A stretch of 64,000 bases of DNA. It comes from Elusimicrobiota bacterium. GTDB taxonomy: Bacteria > Elusimicrobiota > Elusimicrobia > JACQPE01. A program made the position numbers and the translations under genes. The stretch lies in NCBI GenBank assembly GCA_016180815.1, contig JACPAN010000008.1:124001-188000 (forward strand). Reading direction: 5' to 3'. Position 1 is the first letter of the stretch; each line of letters opens with the position of its first letter. Under the pieces are notes generated by a model, which worked only from the letters and a program-made list of their open reading frames with translations, searched no databases and was not told where the DNA came from. Below, piece after piece: positions 32,007-41,116 of this stretch.

Positions 32007-32958
32007 CGCTGCCGCGCGGCTCCAGCGCGAACGTTAAAGGGCGCAGGCTGGATAAAGCCCGGCGCACGGCTCCCTGGCGTCCGCGAGCCGCGTAAAGAAG
32101 AAGGAAACCGCCGCCCCCAGCTCCCAAAATTTTGCCGCCGATCGCCCCGGCTTTGCGGGCGTCATCGTAGAGTTCTTCAATCCGGGGGTTGGTGATGCCC
32201 GGAGCCAGCGATTTTTTCAGCGCCCAGCTTTGATCCAGGATTTCCCCTACGCGGTCGAGTTTTTGCCCTTTCTCCAGGACGCGGGCCAGTTCATCGGCCA
32301 TGTCCCGCATGGCCTTTAAAACCGACATTTTATCCGCGGTTTGCCTTTTCTGTTCGCTGAGAATATCCGAGGCCCGGCGCGTCATGTCGGTGTAGAAGAC
32401 CAGGAGGTTATCGGCCAGCGCCCGGCGGACTGCGGGTTTGACCGACAAAGCCTTGGTTCTGACCAGGCCGTTGGGCAGAAAACGGATTTGGCGCAGATTG
32501 CCGTAGGCCGCGATATATTGATCCTGTTTGCCGATGGGCTCTTTCAAGCGCTCGATTTCAATGGCGCAAGCTTGCCGCGCCAAATCCTCGGCCCCGACGC
32601 GTTTTCCTTTATATGACCAGAGGGCATGCAATAACCCCACGGTGAACGATGACGAGGAGCCCAATCCGGTATTGGCCGGAATATCGGCCATGGAAATGAT
32701 TTCGATATGGCTGTCGATGCCCGTGGTTTTCAGGGCCTCGCGCACGATCGGGTGCTCCAGGTCGTCTGGCCTGTCCACGATTTCGGTTTTGGAATAGCTG
32801 ACGCGGATCGTTTTTTCAAAACGCGGGTGCACCGTGATGTACATGTACTTGTCGATGGCAAAGCTCACCACCGCGCCTTCCTCACGCGCGTAGAATTCGG
32901 CCAGATCCGTGCCGCCTCCGGCCAAGCTGATGCGAAAAGGAGTGCGCGTGATGATCAT
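31987..32958 (-). CDS. hddA: GHMP-family sugar kinase, D-glycero-D-manno-heptose-7-phosphate kinase-like
   Basis: 323 residues. TRTPFRISLAGGGTDLAEFY is the HddA-type N-terminus, PANTGLGSSSSFTVGLL the GHMP ATP-binding motif, and KILGAGGGGFLLLYA the C-terminal motif. It phosphorylates heptose-7-phosphate at C1 in the GDP-heptose branch. It is joined by ATGA overlap to the nucleotidyltransferase upstream, giving the usual hddA-hddC pair. GmhA and GmhB are not in the window. Confidence 0.88.
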   Translation of the reverse strand: MIITRTPFRISLAGGGTDLAEFYAREEGAVVSFAIDKYMYITVHPRFEKTIRVSYSKTEIVDRPDDLEHPIVREALKTTGIDSHIEIISMADIPANTGLGSSSSFTVGLLHALWSYKGKRVGAEDLARQACAIEIERLKEPIGKQDQYIAAYGNLRQIRFLPNGLVRTKALSVKPAVRRALADNLLVFYTDMTRRASDILSEQKRQTADKMSVLKAMRDMADELARVLEKGQKLDRVGEILDQSWALKKSLAPGITNPRIEELYDDARKAGAIGGKILGAGGGGFLLLYAARGRQGAVRRALSSLRPLTFALEPRGSVIAHRN

Positions 32959-33674
32959 GCGCGCGTTCCCTGCGTTTTTAAGTATTGTTCGAACGCTTCA
33001 ACGCGCTCGGGCGTGCCGATGTCGTAGAAGCGCGCTTCGGCTTTGTAGACGGCCAATGTTCCTTCTCGAATCAGGCCGGGGTAGATATCTTCCTCCAGGG
33101 AGACGGGTTTCCCGGGCGGGATCAAATCGATGATTTGCCGGCGCCAGCAGGAGGCGCCTGCATCCACAAAGGGCGCCGGCTGGCTGCGTTTTTTGCTGTA
33201 AGCAAGGATGCGGCCTTGCCCGTTCAATTCGATATTGCCCGGCGTTCCGAGGTTTTCCTTGCCGGCGTCATAAATGGATAAAAGGCCCGAAGAGGAGCTG
33301 CTGTTGAACGCATTCAGAAATTTCACGTAGTTGATCGGCAAATAAGAGTCGCCGTTTAAGAGCATGAAAATATTATCGAGGAAAGGTCCGGCTAATTTAA
33401 GCCCGCCTCCCGTGCCCAGCGGATTTTTTTCTTTGGAGTAGTTGATCTCAAGGCCCCAGCGCGTTCCATCGCCGAAATAATTTTCGACCGCCTCCGCTTT
33501 ATAGCCGGTCAGAAGCAGCATGCGCCGAAAACCTTGGTTCTTAAGCATGAGCATTTGATGTTCGAGAAACGGCTTCCCGGCGACTTCGATCATGGGTTTG
33601 GGCATGGACAAGGTCAGGGGGCGCAGCCTGGTTCCCAGGCCTCCGGCCAGAATGACGACTTGGCAGTCCTTCAT
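32955..33674 (-). CDS. hddC: Nucleotidyltransferase, heptose-1-phosphate guanylyltransferase-like
   Basis: 239 residues. VVILAGGLGTRLRPLTLSMP, KPMIEVAGKPFLEH, LLTGYKAEAVENYFGDG, NPLGTGGGLKLA and LLNGDSYLPIN are the motif series of HddC/RmlA-like enzymes. With hddA it should form GDP-D-glycero-alpha-D-manno-heptose. The middle gene of three that are all coupled by ATGA overlaps. Confidence 0.88.
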   Translation of the reverse strand: MKDCQVVILAGGLGTRLRPLTLSMPKPMIEVAGKPFLEHQMLMLKNQGFRRMLLLTGYKAEAVENYFGDGTRWGLEINYSKEKNPLGTGGGLKLAGPFLDNIFMLLNGDSYLPINYVKFLNAFNSSSSSGLLSIYDAGKENLGTPGNIELNGQGRILAYSKKRSQPAPFVDAGASCWRRQIIDLIPPGKPVSLEEDIYPGLIREGTLAVYKAEARFYDIGTPERVEAFEQYLKTQGTRA

Positions 33675-34609
33675 AACTGCCCAAGCAGATCATCAACCGC
33701 TTTTTTCACGGCTTGATCCGAGCGTAAGGGCGGTTTCCAGCCCAGTTTTTTCATGCGGCGGCCGTCGAGCAGCACGCGAGCCACGTCCCCGGGCCAGCCC
33801 CTCGATCCTCCGGTGTAAGCGAAGCGGACCGATGGTAAACCCATCCGCCGCACGATGATGCGCGCGATATCCCGGACATTGGTCCGGTCATCGGGCGTTA
33901 GATTGAAGACATTGAGCGGCGCCCGGCTTTTTTCCCAGCCGTGCATCATGCCGTCCACGCAATCGGCGACATGCAGGTAGGGCTTGGCTTGGCGCCCGTC
34001 GCCCAAAATCTCCAAACGGCGCGGGTTGCGCCTTAGCTTGCGGATGAAATCAACGAGGGCTCCGTGCGTGCCGTTTTTGCCGACGATATTGGCGAAGCGG
34101 AAAATCCATGCCTTGACGTTGTAACAATGCCCGAAGGATGAGATCAGGGCCTCGGCCGCCAGCTTGCTCGCTCCATAAAGCGAAATCGGCAGCAGGGGGC
34201 CGTAGTCTTCCGGCGTCGGCAGCGCCGTCGATTCACCGTAAACGGCGGAGGTCGAGGCAAAGACGATTTGCCGTATGCGGGCTAAGCGCATGGCCTCAAG
34301 CACATTGTACGTGGCCAGCGTACCCAGCTTCAAATCGGTGTCCGTAGCCAGCGTGCCTTTTTGAATATCCGAGTTGCAGGCCATGTGAAACACCGCTTGA
34401 TGGCCGGTAATGGCGCGTTTAAGGGCCGGTGGATTAAGCAGGTCGCCCTTGATAAAGCGAAATTTTGCGTCCGATCGAAGGGGAGCGATGAATTGAAGGC
34501 GCCCTAAGAGCAGGTTGTCGAACGCGGTTACGTGGTGTCCTTCTTGAAGCAGGCGTTCGCAGAGATTGCTTGCGATAAATCCGGCTCCCCCAGTGACAAA
34601 AACCCGCAT
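33671..34609 (-). CDS. NAD-dependent epimerase/dehydratase (UDP/GDP-sugar epimerase-like)
   Basis: About 312 residues from ATG 34609 (MRVFVTGGAGFIASNLCE). It has FHMACNS, ASTSAVYGES with the catalytic Ser and SLYGASKLAAE with YxxxK. Standing first in the hddC-hddA operon, it may convert the activated heptose, as DmhA/DmhB-type enzymes do, or be an ordinary UDP-glucose 4-epimerase. An in-frame start at 34744 would run through the divergent GT2 promoter and start codon and is rejected. Confidence 0.87.
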   Translation of the reverse strand: MRVFVTGGAGFIASNLCERLLQEGHHVTAFDNLLLGRLQFIAPLRSDAKFRFIKGDLLNPPALKRAITGHQAVFHMACNSDIQKGTLATDTDLKLGTLATYNVLEAMRLARIRQIVFASTSAVYGESTALPTPEDYGPLLPISLYGASKLAAEALISSFGHCYNVKAWIFRFANIVGKNGTHGALVDFIRKLRRNPRRLEILGDGRQAKPYLHVADCVDGMMHGWEKSRAPLNVFNLTPDDRTNVRDIARIIVRRMGLPSVRFAYTGGSRGWPGDVARVLLDGRRMKKLGWKPPLRSDQAVKKAVDDLLGQL

Positions 34610-34626
34610 AGGAAAAAGTAGTATGC

Positions 34627-34632
34627 CATAAT
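34627..34632 (+). promoter_or_regulatory. Putative -10 box (CATAAT) for the GT2 gene
   Basis: CATAAT ends 8 bases before ATG 34641 in a 31-base divergent gap. There is no ribosome-binding site, again suggesting a leaderless start. Confidence 0.35.
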
Positions 34633-34640
34633 GATTTTCC

Positions 34641-35315
34641 ATGTATAAAGGACTAAAAGTTTCATTGGTCCTGCCTTGTCTCAACGAGGAATCGGGCATC
34701 CGGGCCTCGCTGGAAAAAGTTCCGGCTTTTGTCGATGAGACCATTGTCGTGGACGGCGGCTCAAAGGATCGGACAGCCCAAATCGCTCAGGGAATGGGCG
34801 CCAAAGTCATTGTTGAGCGGCGCCGGGGTTATGGCTTGGCTCATAAAGTCGGTTTTCAGGCGGCTCAAGGCGATCTCGTCGTGGCTGCGGACGGAGACAG
34901 CACTTACCCTTTTGAAACCGCCGGAGAAATCATCGACTACATTCGCGAAAAAAATTTAGATTTTGTCTCAGCCTCGCGTTTCCCCTTAAGGCATCAAGAG
35001 AGCATGCGTTTTAGGAATTTTTTCGGCAATGTGGTGATCACGCTGTTGATCGTGATCCTATACCGACAAAAAATAACGGACGGACTCTCCGGCATGTGGG
35101 TGTTCAAGAAAAGCGTGCTGCCCAAGATGAAGCTTCTTTCCGATAATTGGAATTTTTCCGAAGAGATCAAAATCGAAGCCATGACCAATCCGGACATTCG
35201 TTTCGGCGAATACCCCATCGTTTACGCCGAGCGCTTGGGCGAAACCAAACTTTTGCCCTGGAAAGTCGGCCTCGAAAATATTTGTTTTCTTTTCTACAAG
35301 CGTTTTTTAACCTGA
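34641..35315 (+). CDS. GT2 family glycosyltransferase, DPM1-like
   Basis: 224 residues. SLVLPCLNEESGI, TIVVDGGSKDRTAQIA, GYGLAHKVGFQAAQGD and AADGDSTYPFE (metal site) define a GT-A transferase of the polyprenyl-phosphate type. Hydrophobic stretch FGNVVITLLIVILY lies in the middle and there is a short C-terminal tail. Followed after 4 bases by a GT39-like gene, repeating the donor-synthase plus GT-C pairing. Confidence 0.88.
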   Translation: MYKGLKVSLVLPCLNEESGIRASLEKVPAFVDETIVVDGGSKDRTAQIAQGMGAKVIVERRRGYGLAHKVGFQAAQGDLVVAADGDSTYPFETAGEIIDYIREKNLDFVSASRFPLRHQESMRFRNFFGNVVITLLIVILYRQKITDGLSGMWVFKKSVLPKMKLLSDNWNFSEEIKIEAMTNPDIRFGEYPIVYAERLGETKLLPWKVGLENICFLFYKRFLT

Positions 35316-35319
35316 ATTG

Positions 35320-36573
35320 ATGCCTCAGCAGAAACCCTCCGGCGTTTTCGCCTGGATCAAAACATACCCCCGCTTAAGCCTTTTCAGCGCGGCGTTGATC
35401 GCCCGGCTGTTGATGGCATGGCTCATCGGCCCCGGAGATCATGGGGATGACGATGGGACTTATCTGAATATGGCCGAGCATATTCTTAAAGGCGAAGGGC
35501 CGTGGACTCATCCCATGAACCTGGAGAATGTCCGCTATCAATCTTACCTGCCCCCGGCCATGGGTTATTTGACGGCGCTGTGCGTGTTTTTTTTCGGCCG
35601 CACCTTCGATCCTCTGAGGTGGCCGATTATTTTATTGAGCTCCTTGGCCTGTTTATGGCTGGCCGCCTTGGGCGAGCGTTTGATGGGCAAAAAAGGAAGG
35701 ATCGCGGGCTGGATTTGGGCGTTTTATCCGCCGCAGCTTTTTTGGTCGACCAGAGTCAATCCGCACGCCATTGCCACGGACATGCTGATCGGGCTGCTGT
35801 TGCTGGCGGCTAAATGCCCAAAACCGGAGAAATCGTGGCAGCGTTACGTATTTCCATCGTTAGGGGGCCTGCTCTGGGCTTTGATGACTCTTTTTCGAGG
35901 AGAATATTTGTTGGCCGCAGGCATCCTCATCGTTTATTTGGGAGCGTCTTGCCGGCGCTTGCTGGAGCCCGCCTTGTTCGCTTTGTTTTTGACGCTGGGC
36001 CTGGCTCCTTGGACGGTTCGTAATTGGTTGATCCACCGGCGGTTCATCCCCATCAGCACGAATTTTGCGCGCATGTTTTGGGAAACGTATCACCCTGATT
36101 ACCGTTTTTCCGGCAAAGAAATTCCTTTCGATTCCGCGACCGTCGCTAGGCTTGAACCGATGACGGAGATCGAGTCCAAGCAATGGCTGATGAACGATGC
36201 CTTAAATTACGTGCGCCGCAATCCGGGCCGGGCGCTGTATATCTGGGCCGGTAATATGGTCCATTTTTGGAGGCCGTTTTTGACCCCAAACGCCGTTTCC
36301 ATAAAACAAAATATTCTTTATGTCGTCAGTTACTTGCCGGTTTTCGCCTTGTTTATCCTGGGCGTATTCGGGCTTCCGGTCAGAAAAGAGCCTCTCTGGG
36401 CGGCGATTGCTTTGATTATTCTTTATAAATGGGGCATTCATTCCGGCTTTTACATGATTGTGCGCTTTCGCGAGGCCATTATGCCGTTATTGATGCTGGT
36501 CGCTTCTTCCGGACTTTTGCGCATAAGGGACCCTAAGGATGCCTTGGTTAAAAAAACAACCGCTGCCGATTGA
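35320..36573 (+). CDS. Multi-pass membrane glycosyltransferase, GT39/ArnT-like
   Basis: 417 residues. TM1 (LSLFSAALIARLLMAWLI) is followed by GPGDHGDDDGTYLNMAEHI, an acidic outer loop with the expected catalytic Asp. Eight or so more hydrophobic segments follow. FWSTRVNPHAIATDMLIG and LAPWTVRNWLIHRRF resemble other GT-C proteins of this type. Partner of the adjacent DPM1-like enzyme. ATG 35320 is chosen over the TTG three bases upstream. Confidence 0.8.
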   Translation: MPQQKPSGVFAWIKTYPRLSLFSAALIARLLMAWLIGPGDHGDDDGTYLNMAEHILKGEGPWTHPMNLENVRYQSYLPPAMGYLTALCVFFFGRTFDPLRWPIILLSSLACLWLAALGERLMGKKGRIAGWIWAFYPPQLFWSTRVNPHAIATDMLIGLLLLAAKCPKPEKSWQRYVFPSLGGLLWALMTLFRGEYLLAAGILIVYLGASCRRLLEPALFALFLTLGLAPWTVRNWLIHRRFIPISTNFARMFWETYHPDYRFSGKEIPFDSATVARLEPMTEIESKQWLMNDALNYVRRNPGRALYIWAGNMVHFWRPFLTPNAVSIKQNILYVVSYLPVFALFILGVFGLPVRKEPLWAAIALIILYKWGIHSGFYMIVRFREAIMPLLMLVASSGLLRIRDPKDALVKKTTAAD

Positions 36574-36630
36574 AGCCGGCCGTTATTGATTTTTGACGGT
36601 TGTTCTGTTACATAAATAGTAGCGGTAGAA

Positions 36631-36636
36631 AGGAGG
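36631..36636 (+). promoter_or_regulatory. Strong Shine-Dalgarno AGGAGG fixing the start of 36645
   Basis: AGGAGG is 8 bases before ATG 36645, one of the few consensus ribosome-binding sites in the window. It decides against the in-frame start at 36600. A TTGACG at 36593-36598 upstream may be a -35, but no matching -10 at the right distance is clear. Confidence 0.65.
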
Positions 36637-36644
36637 TCCGGGCA

Positions 36645-37277
36645 ATGATCAGCAAGATTCCACGGCCATTATCAGTTTTCGGGTTGGTTGTTTTTTTCGG
36701 CAGCGCATCCCTGCATGCCGCTGTTAATTGCGGAGAAAACGACGGCCAGCAAGTGAACGCCCAGTGCATCGATGTTCTGCATAAAGAAATATCCAAAATT
36801 TGCCAAGCCCTTGATCAGTGGCACGAGGATGGCCTTTTTACGGGATCAAGCTACCAGCATACCCAGACTCAGCAAGAATGTGAAGAGGTTCTTCCGATTT
36901 TACTCGAGTTAAAATCTGAGACGCCTTTCGGCATTGATTTTAATTTCGAGGAAGAAGATTTCAGGGATATTTGGTTGAGTTACAAGATCCGCCATGGGGA
37001 TTTAGCCCAGGAGTTTCTTGGCGCCATGGTCGGACGGCGAAGGGCCGGCGAAGCCGGGAAACTTAAGCGTGAAGTCGTTCGCGGTTTTATTCACGATGCG
37101 CGCACCCGCAGGACGAGGGAGGAAAAGGTTGCGGTGGTCAACAGGGCTTTTGATGCCGCTCACACTAGTTTGGTCGGCGTAGCAGCGGGCGCCGCCGTTT
37201 CCGATTCATCGCTGAGTTTTATTTTGGAGAGGATTAAGAGCGGACTTTTATCGAGAACAGAAGAAGCCGGGGATTGA
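36645..37277 (+). CDS. Secreted protein of unknown function
   Basis: 210 residues with a signal peptide (ISKIPRPLSVFGLVVFFGSA, cleavage likely after LHA-A). The mature part has three cysteines in the first ~50 residues (NCGEND, QCIDVL, KICQAL) plus one at ~75, then a helical, charged region rich in Arg/Lys/Glu (GRRRAGEAGKLKREVVRGF). No family recognised. It stands alone between rightward glycan genes and the leftward paralogue pair; no link to function can be made. Confidence 0.75.
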   Translation: MISKIPRPLSVFGLVVFFGSASLHAAVNCGENDGQQVNAQCIDVLHKEISKICQALDQWHEDGLFTGSSYQHTQTQQECEEVLPILLELKSETPFGIDFNFEEEDFRDIWLSYKIRHGDLAQEFLGAMVGRRRAGEAGKLKREVVRGFIHDARTRRTREEKVAVVNRAFDAAHTSLVGVAAGAAVSDSSLSFILERIKSGLLSRTEEAGD

Positions 37278-37289
37278 TCCGGTTTTTTG

Positions 37290-39176
37290 TCACGTTCTTT
37301 TTAGTTTAAAGAGAATTCCTCCCTTTGATTTGAAAATAGCCTCCAAAAAACCGAGGTTTTGCGAATGTTCCCACCAGCGGCATTGAACAAAGCCGTGGCT
37401 ATACGCGCCTTCCCAAAGGTATCCTGAGGCGGATTTGAGCAATCGCCATTGCGAAGTCACAAAAAGAACATGGGTAATTTTTTCCCGCCGGAGCGTTTTT
37501 TCAATTTCCTTTGGGTCATTAAGAAGGAGCATGCGATAGGGCGCTTGCCTGATGAACCCGCCCAAGTCTCTATAGTGATAAGGCATGAAATGATGATCGA
37601 GCGCCGCCACCCGGCTTTCCGGGGGCAGGCGATTGACGAATTGAACCATCTCCCAGCCTTCGCTGGGGTAGTATCGTTCAAGAAATTGAGCGTCTCCCGA
37701 TGATTTGAAATTGGATTTAAGGGCGGGCAAGGCGTTGAGGCCGGAAGCGGCTAGGTTAGGAAAAATAATTCCGGCGGCAAATAGAATATTCAATAATCCG
37801 CGCGCCTTGGGATAAGTTTCCCGCGCCAGCCACCAGGCTGCCAACGCGAGCGCAGCCGCGGCCGCATGCATGGAGAGATTGTAGCGGGCGATGAGATGAT
37901 GCTCGCCGGTGGCAAAGCACCGGGGAATAAATCCCAGCGCAATCCAGGCCGACAGCAGAAGCCGGTTGTTGCGCCAGAATCCGTTCAATAAAAGAGCGGC
38001 CGGAATAAAGGCCACGTAGGGACCTGTTTCAAGAACGCGGCCGGAAAAAAAACGCGACCAAAAATACGATCCCAATGTCGCCGAGTCCCGGCGCATGGAC
38101 GTGCCCAGGCGGTCCGCCCATTCCAGCTCGATGAAGGGCAATCCGAAGGCGGGCATGGGATAGAGAGGGTTGCCGCGAATAACCCAAAGATAGAGGCAAA
38201 AAGGGCCCAGCGCAAAAGCCGCCGAAAGCCCGAACATGGCGAGTCCGCGCCCGATCGTTGATATGTTTTTGCGCTCGACGGCGATGAAACAAACGATCAG
38301 GGCCGCCCAATAACTCCAAACCGTGTATTTGTTGAGCGCCAGGGCGGCCAAGGCCGCGGTGATCCATAGAGGCGTTTTTTCTTCGCGATAGAGCAGAAAA
38401 GCCAAAAATCCCCCAAGGCAAAAACCCGCGGCCGCGATATCGGTTGATGCGATGGATGAATGTTGAAGCAGCACGGGAGATCCGAAAAGAGCGAGCCCGG
38501 CCGCAAGCCCGGACCGGGCGCTGCCCGATACTCTTGCGGCCAGGCATGCGGCCAATAAGGCAAGCACAATAGCCCAAAAAAAGTTCATCATCTTTGCAGC
38601 CAATTCGCCGCCGAAAGCCATGAGCGGCACATAAATTAAATTGAGTATTTGCGGGTAATAACTTTGAGCTTGATCAAAGGGCGGCGGCGCCATGCGACCC
38701 ATGTTCAGGTAAGCTTTAGGCAGGTAAAGGTGGTAAGACAAATCGTCGCGAACAATGCCGGGCGTGTGGCAGGTGAATAAATGGATGACGGCGATGATGA
38801 GCGTCAGGGCTAACGCCGTTGAGAGAAGTATTTTTTCCGTTTGCCCTGGGCCTAGGCCGCTCACCCGGCGCATGCCTTGGCGCACGAGCGTCAGGCTTTC
38901 GTTGATGAAGCTGACAATGCTGCTGCGTAATAAAATTGCGGAGGCGACGGCCCAAACCAAAAAAGCCCAGCGATTGAAGAGTCCTAAAAGTCCCATGGCA
39001 AAAAAGACATAAAGCCAAAGTCCATAACCGAGCAAGAGCTCGATCAGCAATTGCTCCGGAGGGGCTTGCTCATTTTTTAAATTGAAACGAAGAACGGCCT
39101 TTCCCAGGGCGCCGCACAACAAAAACATGGCCATGGCTAACAGCAGATTTTTTGGAAGAAGAAGAATCGGAGCCAT
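37290..39176 (-). CDS. Multi-pass membrane protein, GT39-like glycosyltransferase (tandem paralogue 1)
   Basis: 628 residues with about 12 transmembrane segments. After TM4, YHLYLPKAYLNMGRMAPPPF and YYPQILNLIYVPLMAFGGEL form the outer loops of a GT-C fold. A soluble C-terminal part (QFLERYYPSEGWEMVQFVN ... ALDHHFMPYHYRDLG ... THVLFVTSQWRLLK) ends in QCRWWEHSQNLG. It is clearly paralogous to 39190-40893. Substrate unknown; these proteins commonly decorate surface glycans or lipids. Two leftward copies lie 13 bases apart. Confidence 0.75.
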   Translation of the reverse strand: MAPILLLPKNLLLAMAMFLLCGALGKAVLRFNLKNEQAPPEQLLIELLLGYGLWLYVFFAMGLLGLFNRWAFLVWAVASAILLRSSIVSFINESLTLVRQGMRRVSGLGPGQTEKILLSTALALTLIIAVIHLFTCHTPGIVRDDLSYHLYLPKAYLNMGRMAPPPFDQAQSYYPQILNLIYVPLMAFGGELAAKMMNFFWAIVLALLAACLAARVSGSARSGLAAGLALFGSPVLLQHSSIASTDIAAAGFCLGGFLAFLLYREEKTPLWITAALAALALNKYTVWSYWAALIVCFIAVERKNISTIGRGLAMFGLSAAFALGPFCLYLWVIRGNPLYPMPAFGLPFIELEWADRLGTSMRRDSATLGSYFWSRFFSGRVLETGPYVAFIPAALLLNGFWRNNRLLLSAWIALGFIPRCFATGEHHLIARYNLSMHAAAAALALAAWWLARETYPKARGLLNILFAAGIIFPNLAASGLNALPALKSNFKSSGDAQFLERYYPSEGWEMVQFVNRLPPESRVAALDHHFMPYHYRDLGGFIRQAPYRMLLLNDPKEIEKTLRREKITHVLFVTSQWRLLKSASGYLWEGAYSHGFVQCRWWEHSQNLGFLEAIFKSKGGILFKLKRT

Positions 39177-39189
39177 GGGTCAGGGACCC

Positions 39190-40893
39190 CTATAGCCGGC
39201 CGATCGCCGGTTCGATTTTAAATAGCACGGCGCCCCACGTCCAACTTACGGATTTGAGGAAATCAAGCCGTTTATTCGTCCACCAGCGGCATTGGATATA
39301 AGGCGCAAAGTAAACGGCGTTCCACAGGACGCCATTGGGAGTTCGCGTCCGTTCCCATTGACTATGGATGAACAATACATGAGTGATTTGTTCGCGTTTC
39401 AATGCTTCGGCGATTCTCAATGGATCGTCTTGAAGGAGGATTTCATGCGGCACTTGCCACAAATGGCGGCCCAGGTCCTTGTAGTGATAAGGCGTGGCAT
39501 GATGGTCGATCACGGCCGTGCGGCTTTGAGGGGGCAGATGATTGACGGTTAGAAGCATTTCCCAGCCTTCATTCGGGTAGTAGCGATCAAGAAAATCGGA
39601 GCCGCTGAGGCGTCCGGCGTTATAGAAAGCCTGCGGCAAGGCGCTCATGGCCATGGCCGTGAGACCGGGCACAATGAGTTGGGCGGCCAACATCAAGCGC
39701 AGCATCCACCGGCGTTTCGGCCATTCGCCCAACGCTCGTCCCCAGACCAGGATCCCTAAAACAGCGCCTGCGGCGTACACCGGCAAAATGTAGCGCCAAA
39801 TCAGTTGCGATTGTCCCCCCGCGAAAAAACGGATCGCCAAAGCCAGCGCCAGCCATAGAGCGATTCGTCCGGTTTTCCCTTTAAGAAGGTCCGGCCATAA
39901 GAGAATCAGCGGGCAAAACGCCAGGTAAGCCCCGCCGTCAAGCCCGCCGCCGCTTAAGAATCGTTCCCAACAATAGGATAAAAGCATGGCCGGGTTGCGA
40001 TTAATGGTCGTAGCCGCTAAATTGGCTTTTTCAAGAGAATCGTAAGGGAATCCATTGAGAAAAGGCAGCGGGTAGAAAGGGCTGCCCATGGTCCACCATA
40101 GATAAGCGCATAGGGGCAGCAACGCGGTCATGGAAAATAAGGCGAATTGAAAAACGCCGCGGAACAAGAAGCGCGCGTTGTTTCGCGTTTGCCAGGCGAA
40201 GATCATGGCCGTTGCCAGAGGAAAACTCCAGGACGTGTATTTATTGAGCGCCAGGGCGCTTAATATGGCGACGGGCGCCGGGGTTTTGTTTTGATAAGCC
40301 AGCAGCGCCAGCAGGCCGCCTAGAGCGAAACAAGCGGCGGGCAGATCAGCCAAGGCCGTTTGGCTCATTTCCCCCACCAGGGGCGTGGCCAAGACAGCGG
40401 CTCCGGCGGTGCAAGCCGTGAGAGCGCTTGCTCCGGCCCGCAAAGCCAGGCAAATGCCCAGGCCGGCTAAAACCAAGCTCCAGCAAAAATTCATCATTTT
40501 TGCGGCCAATTCGCCGCCGAAGGCCAGGGCCGGGATATAGCTGATATTAAAGAGATGCGGGTAATAGCTTTGGGCTTGGTGAAATGGAACTGGCGCAATG
40601 CGGCCCATCTCCAGATAAGCCTTGGGCAGATAGAGATGATAAGAGAGATCATCTCTGTAAACGGCCGGAGCATGGCTGGCGATCGCGAAGGTGATCGCCA
40701 AGGCGATTGAAATCATGATCAAAGCGCCGATGTAGACGGCCTGTTTGTCCCGGTATTCATTTTTTATCTCTTGAGCCAATGCGCCGATGGATCGGCGGAT
40801 TTCGCCGATCCAGGCGGTCATTTGGCGCCGACAAAACGCTATGGAAAGCATGGCCAGCAATCCCAGAATCCACGGTTTAAACAGCCCGATCAA
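39190..40893 (-). CDS. Multi-pass membrane protein, GT39-like glycosyltransferase (tandem paralogue 2, N-terminally short)
   Basis: 567 residues from a TTG; no ATG or GTG is available in frame. It matches 37290-39176 almost throughout: YHLYLPKAYLEMGRIAPVPF, YYPHLFNISYIPALAFGGEL, FLDRYYPNEGWEML, THVLFIHSQWE and QCRWWTNKR are shared. Relative to the paralogue the first ~60 residues (TM1 and the loop after it) are missing. The frame is open further upstream (to about 41000) and could be continued by the short frame 40934-41116 after a one-base shift. It may therefore be a frameshifted or truncated copy. Confidence 0.72.
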   Translation of the reverse strand: MIGLFKPWILGLLAMLSIAFCRRQMTAWIGEIRRSIGALAQEIKNEYRDKQAVYIGALIMISIALAITFAIASHAPAVYRDDLSYHLYLPKAYLEMGRIAPVPFHQAQSYYPHLFNISYIPALAFGGELAAKMMNFCWSLVLAGLGICLALRAGASALTACTAGAAVLATPLVGEMSQTALADLPAACFALGGLLALLAYQNKTPAPVAILSALALNKYTSWSFPLATAMIFAWQTRNNARFLFRGVFQFALFSMTALLPLCAYLWWTMGSPFYPLPFLNGFPYDSLEKANLAATTINRNPAMLLSYCWERFLSGGGLDGGAYLAFCPLILLWPDLLKGKTGRIALWLALALAIRFFAGGQSQLIWRYILPVYAAGAVLGILVWGRALGEWPKRRWMLRLMLAAQLIVPGLTAMAMSALPQAFYNAGRLSGSDFLDRYYPNEGWEMLLTVNHLPPQSRTAVIDHHATPYHYKDLGRHLWQVPHEILLQDDPLRIAEALKREQITHVLFIHSQWERTRTPNGVLWNAVYFAPYIQCRWWTNKRLDFLKSVSWTWGAVLFKIEPAIGRL

Positions 40894-40933
40894 ACCGGCG
40901 AACCAAAGGATGTAAAGAGGCTGACGAGCGGGA

Positions 40934-41116
40934 TCAAAAGCCGCTAAGCCGGTCCAAAACCAAATCTTTGAATCTTCCCGTGAACAGCCCGTGGTAATAG
41001 CGGATGGTCAGAAACGCCAGGATCAGCCAGAAGGCGGCGTCTCTGGCTTGTTTGAATCGTTGTTTAAGCGGCGTTTTTCTTTTTAAGGCGGTCAAGATAT
41101 TTGACGGCTTGTTCAC
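40934..41116 (-). CDS. Short hydrophobic ORF, possibly the displaced N-terminus of the next gene
   Basis: 60 codons from GTG 41116 (a TTG at 41095 is also possible), overlapping the end of cca by 53 bases. One transmembrane-like segment (AAFWLILAFLTIRYYHG) is followed by GRFKDLVLDRLSGF. In position and pattern this resembles the first segment missing from the paralogue at 39190. A one-base change near the T-run at ~40935 would join the two frames. It may alternatively be a small independent membrane protein, or not a gene. Confidence 0.3.
   Translation of the reverse strand: MNKPSNILTALKRKTPLKQRFKQARDAAFWLILAFLTIRYYHGLFTGRFKDLVLDRLSGF

Noticed and set aside
34609-34744. Longer N-terminus of the epimerase at 33671
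   Set aside because: It would cross the divergent promoter and the start of the GT2 gene; MRVFVTGGAGF is the normal SDR beginning.
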